From Lepeophtheirus salmonis (lineage: Eukaryota > Arthropoda > Copepoda > Siphonostomatoida > Caligidae), in contig NC_052134.2 in assembly GCF_016086655.4 (NCBI RefSeq), forward strand, positions 1,550,001 through 1,614,000: a stretch of 64,000 nt of DNA. The letters are read 5' to 3'. The position numbers were made by a program, and so were the translations under genes. The notes beneath the pieces were generated by a model, which searched no databases, had not been told where the DNA came from, and saw only the letters and a list, made by a program, of their open reading frames with translations. Below, piece by piece: positions 60,664-64,000 of the stretch (position 1 is its first letter; every line of letters starts with the position of its first letter).

Positions 60664-61554
60664 GGTCTCCCCAAATGTTATAAGGTCAAAATACAGACGA
60701 GCCTAAATTTTAATACAGAAGTAAAGAGTGTTTTAACGTGACATCAAGAAAATAGAAGTTTATAAGTTATAAAATTTAGCGCATTTTCTACAAAATTTGG
60801 TGGCACTGTTTGTTCAATTGTTACGTGTGTGTGTGAAAATAAGACTATACCCTGGAAAAAAGTTAGTTTTCTTATTAATCATTTCTTCCCGTAGCAATTA
60901 AATAAGTGGCGAAACGCGCCTTTTAGTTGCTGTATTTTTTTAAACATTATCTTACCCATAACTTTACACTTCTATAACTCCAACTATACAGTTCGTTTGA
61001 AGAAAGAAGTTTAGAGAACAAACCAAGCGCGGTAAGAAGAAATGTTGTAGGGGTAAAAATCTTGGTTTTATGACAATTTTTTGTTCTCTTTGAACGAGAA
61101 TTTTAAGGTGAGAGGACAAAAATAGAAAGAAAACATTAACCATCCAACAAAATTCAAGTCTTGTAACGCCTGCCGGCTAACACCTACATTTATTATTTTT
61201 ACACAACCCGAATAACACCCCCAGGACTTTTTTTTAATCACGTTTCTAATGCATAATTTAAATTCAGACCCATATTTCAAAATGAAATAATTATTTAGAG
61301 AATAACTGTAGGTGAATAACAATTAATAAGAACACTTCAGCACTCGAATGATAAAGTATTTATTTAGTTATCTTGAATAAAGTACCTATAAAACGTGTCT
61401 AATCATATCAAAGGATCATTTGAGAAAGCAGATATTCCTTCATATCGTGCCTAAAACTAAAAAATACGGTTTTCATAGACTTTTTTAGCTTAATTTTTAG
61501 CTTTCATATAGAAAATATAATTAATATATAATGTAAGGATGCTAGAAAATATTC
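60664..61554. other. AT-rich intergenic DNA
   Basis: Nothing supportable; the 84-codon minus frame at 61068-61322 is not credited. Confidence 0.4.
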
Positions 61555-61800
61555 CAAAATTAAATAGTATTAAGTCAATTATTTGACTAACTGTCAAAAG
61601 TAATTAATATCTTAAAGTTATTAAAAGTTCAAAAATTAAATATAAATTAGCTGATTAGATTACTTACATCTAATCAATAAATACTAATCAAATACATTGG
61701 ACATGAAATATATTGAAATTGGAGTTAATATCCCTGTGTCTAAAATATTGATTTCTTATTTTAAATTAGTCAAATAATTGACTTAATTATATTTATTTTC
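61555..61800. repeat. Foldback (MITE-like) repeat
   Basis: TTAAGTCAATTATTTGACTA at 61570 and its exact inverse at 61767-61786 frame about 175 bp. Weaker complementarity extends each arm to about 60 bases (for example AAATTAAATAGTA against ATAAATATAAT). Each arm also contains its own palindrome, GTCAATTATTTGAC with a near-match centre. No coding content. Confidence 0.65.
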
Positions 61801-63083
61801 AAAACATTTACACGGGAACTTAGCATTAGATTATTACTAGTTTCAAAAAAAAATTATATTCATCTCTTGGAAGACTCGGTTGAAGATGGTATTTGGCAAA
61901 TTTGATATTCCTTCTATAGTTATTAAATTCATTTTGGTATCTTCAGAGTGCTGAGGGTCCTCTTTAATTATTATATTACTAACATTTTGTGAGTTCACTC
62001 TTTTAATGGTATTCACAAGGTAAATTCTGTAACACTAAGAAAAATGCAGCACACATCAAGAGGGAAATGTTCAAATTACGTCATCTGTGGTACTTTTTGT
62101 CTAAGGGCTTTGGTTGAGACAACTAAAAAATGTAGCAAAATTTTAAGTTTTTACATGTTTCTCAAACGAATGTATCTATCTACTCAAAGAAGTAATTGTA
62201 TTTATTTTAATTTTCTAACATGTTGTTGGGTCTTAGATAAATATAATTTGCAATTATTTGCTGCGTTTATTCTAATTAATGTGCTTCAAAAATACACAAA
62301 AAAAAATCCTTGGAGGTTTCATTTGAAGATAGAGAAACATATTTAATACAAAAAAACAACTGTTGTATTTCCATGTGTTGTTTTTACACTATATATATGA
62401 GAAAATTCAAAACTCAGCAATACTTTGCTCAATTTAAAAAAAACCTATATGAACATAATAAATAAAATGTTATGTTTTGTGTTGAATCCCTTTCCTTTTT
62501 AATTTAATTCATTGTCTAGAAAGCAATTTGACCATAAATGTGATGTTTATATCGTAATTCATATTTACTATTTCATATTTCACTAATAATGGAAGTTCAA
62601 AATAGCCTGAAAAACAAATGCTTATAATGAGAAGGAAATAGCAAAAGTTGAATAGGAAGGATCCGTTCTTACTCTTGTTTACTTGTCAAATGCAAGCAAT
62701 ATTTATTCATCTGATATTGGTTTTATGTCATTTATTCTTTAAAAAAAAAAAGAATATACAGTCACTACGAATATATATACATAAATAAGCAGTAAGCTAC
62801 AAACCGTTTTCAGAAAGTAATCAATTTTTATTGATAAAATTGTTAATCCATTAATTATTCTGTCAATACTTTATCTAAAACGATTTATAACAATATTATA
62901 GGTATAGCAAAAAGAAATCAATTATTTTCCCAATAGATGGCTTTAATAATTTGTACCTTGTATTGTATAAGTGAGATCAACTTATGCTAGATGGCGTTAG
63001 AAAAATAAAATGTTTTACTAAACAATCTTGAAACAGTTTTTACTTTGTATTGTTTGAGGGCTTGTCAAAAATGCACAAACAAA
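61801..63083. other. AT-rich DNA upstream of a mariner fragment
   Basis: A 100-codon plus frame (62044-62346) is open but not recognised and not credited. AGATGGCTTTAATAATT at about 62935 and AGATGGCGTTAGAAAAA near 62991 form a small imperfect direct repeat. Confidence 0.35.
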
Positions 63084-63356
63084 ATGCCCCATATTTTACA
63101 TTTTCTTTTTGATAAAGGGGAAAATGCAAGCAAAGCAGCTGAAAATGTAAATAGTATTGAAGGGCTTGATATTGTAACAGTCAATATGGTGTAACTTTGG
63201 TTTCGTCCATTATGTTCTTGCAGTTTTTATGTCAAAGATATATTACGCTCTGGAAGGCTAACTGTTGAAAATGTGCATAAAGTAATGGTGATCATGGAGT
63301 CCAATTTTCATGTAAGCCAAGTTAAGATGAAATTTAATGGAAATAAAATCCGTTAA
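63084..63356 (+). pseudogene. Classic mariner transposase, N-terminal fragment
   Basis: From ATG 63084: MPHILHFLFDKGENASKAAE, then NVNSIEGLDIVTVNMV, a stop, LWFRPLCSCSFYVKDI, LRSGRLTVENVHKVMVIMES and NFHVSQVKM, ending at TAA 63354. The order K-G-NA--A / W-FR / F-VKD--RSGR / V--H-S is the N-terminal DNA-binding region of DD34D mariners (the group with WVPHEL and YSPDLAP motifs), different from the maT-like families elsewhere in this window. The catalytic domain is missing. One internal TAA and lost Arg/Gly residues show it is decayed. Confidence 0.75.
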
Positions 63357-63397
63357 AACTATTTTATTTTATTTAACGACATATATGTAGTTATATG

Positions 63398-64000
63398 CAG
63401 AGTGGTCCATTAAAATATGAACAATTTGAATTTTAAACTTCAAGAACAGATAATTTATTAATTAACTAAGGATTTCAACAAATTTAGTACTAGAAATAGA
63501 TGTGTGTCTGAGGTCTCTTAATCATTAATGTAGCCACACTTAGCGACAATGATGGCTTCCAGGCCGTGGCTGAAAGCCTGCCACCTGCTGCGGATGTAGT
63601 TTTCTGTCATGGCATCCCAGAGCTAGATGAAAGTGACTTTGAGGGCCTCGGTGTTTGGATGATGGACACTGGCGGGCCTTCCCTTTGACATGCACCCAAA
63701 AGGTGTACTCGAAGAGTTTGGTATCAGGGATGTAGAGGCCCAAAAGTGTAAAAAAAAAAGAGTTTAGAAATACTCCATCAAATCTCATTCAAAAGAGTCT
63801 TGCAACGCAAGGGATGGGGTTCTTTCATTGCTGGCGTAAAAAGGGTCTATTTTTTAAAACTTCTTCGGGTCCAGTTTGGCCCGTATGACAGAGCCTTTCT
63901 TCTTTTCCAACGTTTTGGACTTGCTGACGGCGTAGATGGAGGTCTTTGAGTCGCTGAAATTCTTGGAATTACGTTGATTACGTTCAAACGTTATTTTCTC
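63398..64000 (-). mobile_element. Non-autonomous Tc1/mariner element (family C), copy 2, cut by window end
   Basis: The left end CAGAGTGGTCCATTAAAATA, then AATTTTAAACTTCAA, matches the element at 21147. On minus the transposase C-terminus reads LWDAMTENYIRSRWQAF and SHGLEAIIVAKCGYIND followed by TAA. After a foreign-looking junction (ASNERTPSLALQDSFE), the N-terminal block SDSKTSIYAVSKSKTLEKKK appears toward the window end. The catalytic core is absent, as in copy 1. The right end lies beyond position 64000. Confidence 0.7.

Noticed and set aside
62044..62346. 100-codon open frame on plus
   Set aside because: Longest frame in its area, but Lys/Phe/Leu-rich without motifs or gene signals; not credited without transcript or homology evidence.
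1..64000. CRISPR arrays, bacterial operons, prophage or plasmid origin
   Set aside because: No regularly spaced short direct repeats with unique spacers, no clustered long frames and no ribosome-binding-site-led genes; the window is eukaryotic in character.
1..64000. tRNA or rRNA genes
   Set aside because: I saw no convincing cloverleaf with matched A and B boxes (a GGTTCAAGCTC string near 55655 lacks an A box and stems) and no conserved rRNA blocks; a covariance-model scan would be needed to exclude diverged ones.

Overview
This window looks like a piece of an animal nuclear genome, not a bacterial or viral one. It is very AT-rich (roughly 70% A+T by eye), full of stops in all frames, and has no operons or ribosome-binding-site-led genes. 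It is crowded with decayed Tc1/mariner DNA transposons. The transposase flavours I recognise resemble those that swarm in parasitic copepod genomes such as salmon lice, so a sea louse or close relative is my best guess. That is an inference from memory of the families; no search was run.

Layout. 0-10 kb holds an AT-rich dispersed repeat family (370, 2583, 8680; another end near 35.7 kb) and two decayed Tc1/mariner copies (6297-7135, minus; 7265-8386, plus). 10-15 kb holds transposase start fragments, a stop-interrupted protein-like frame (12093-12428) and a satellite block of about 107-bp monomers (13573-14080). 18-20.5 kb is the most gene-like interval: a candidate three-exon gene for a small secreted acidic protein (18994-19490, plus, with TATA box and signal peptide), facing two candidate exons of an opposite-strand gene (20425-19915). 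21-30 kb holds a non-autonomous Tc1/mariner element, a mariner remnant (26.4 kb) and members of a dispersed family with a GACGTAGTTA/TAACTACGTC palindrome. 32-36 kb holds pseudogenes of repeat-encoded proteins. 38-48 kb holds five more Tc1/mariner copies of at least four families. 49-50.4 kb is a mariner whose middle has been replaced by foreign, gene-like DNA. 54.4-55.2 kb is a second satellite-bearing block with inverted ends. 59.2-60.4 kb is a near full-length but multiply frameshifted mariner. The right edge has a mariner N-terminal fragment and a second copy of the 21-kb non-autonomous element, cut by the window end.

No transposase here is intact: every copy has stops, frameshifts or internal deletions, so none looks able to move by itself. 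Several keep recognisable inverted ends next to TA dinucleotides. The only host-gene candidates I would defend are the two convergent spliced models at 18.99-20.43 kb, and neither is a recognised family. The rest is AT-rich intergenic or intronic DNA in which I see nothing specific.
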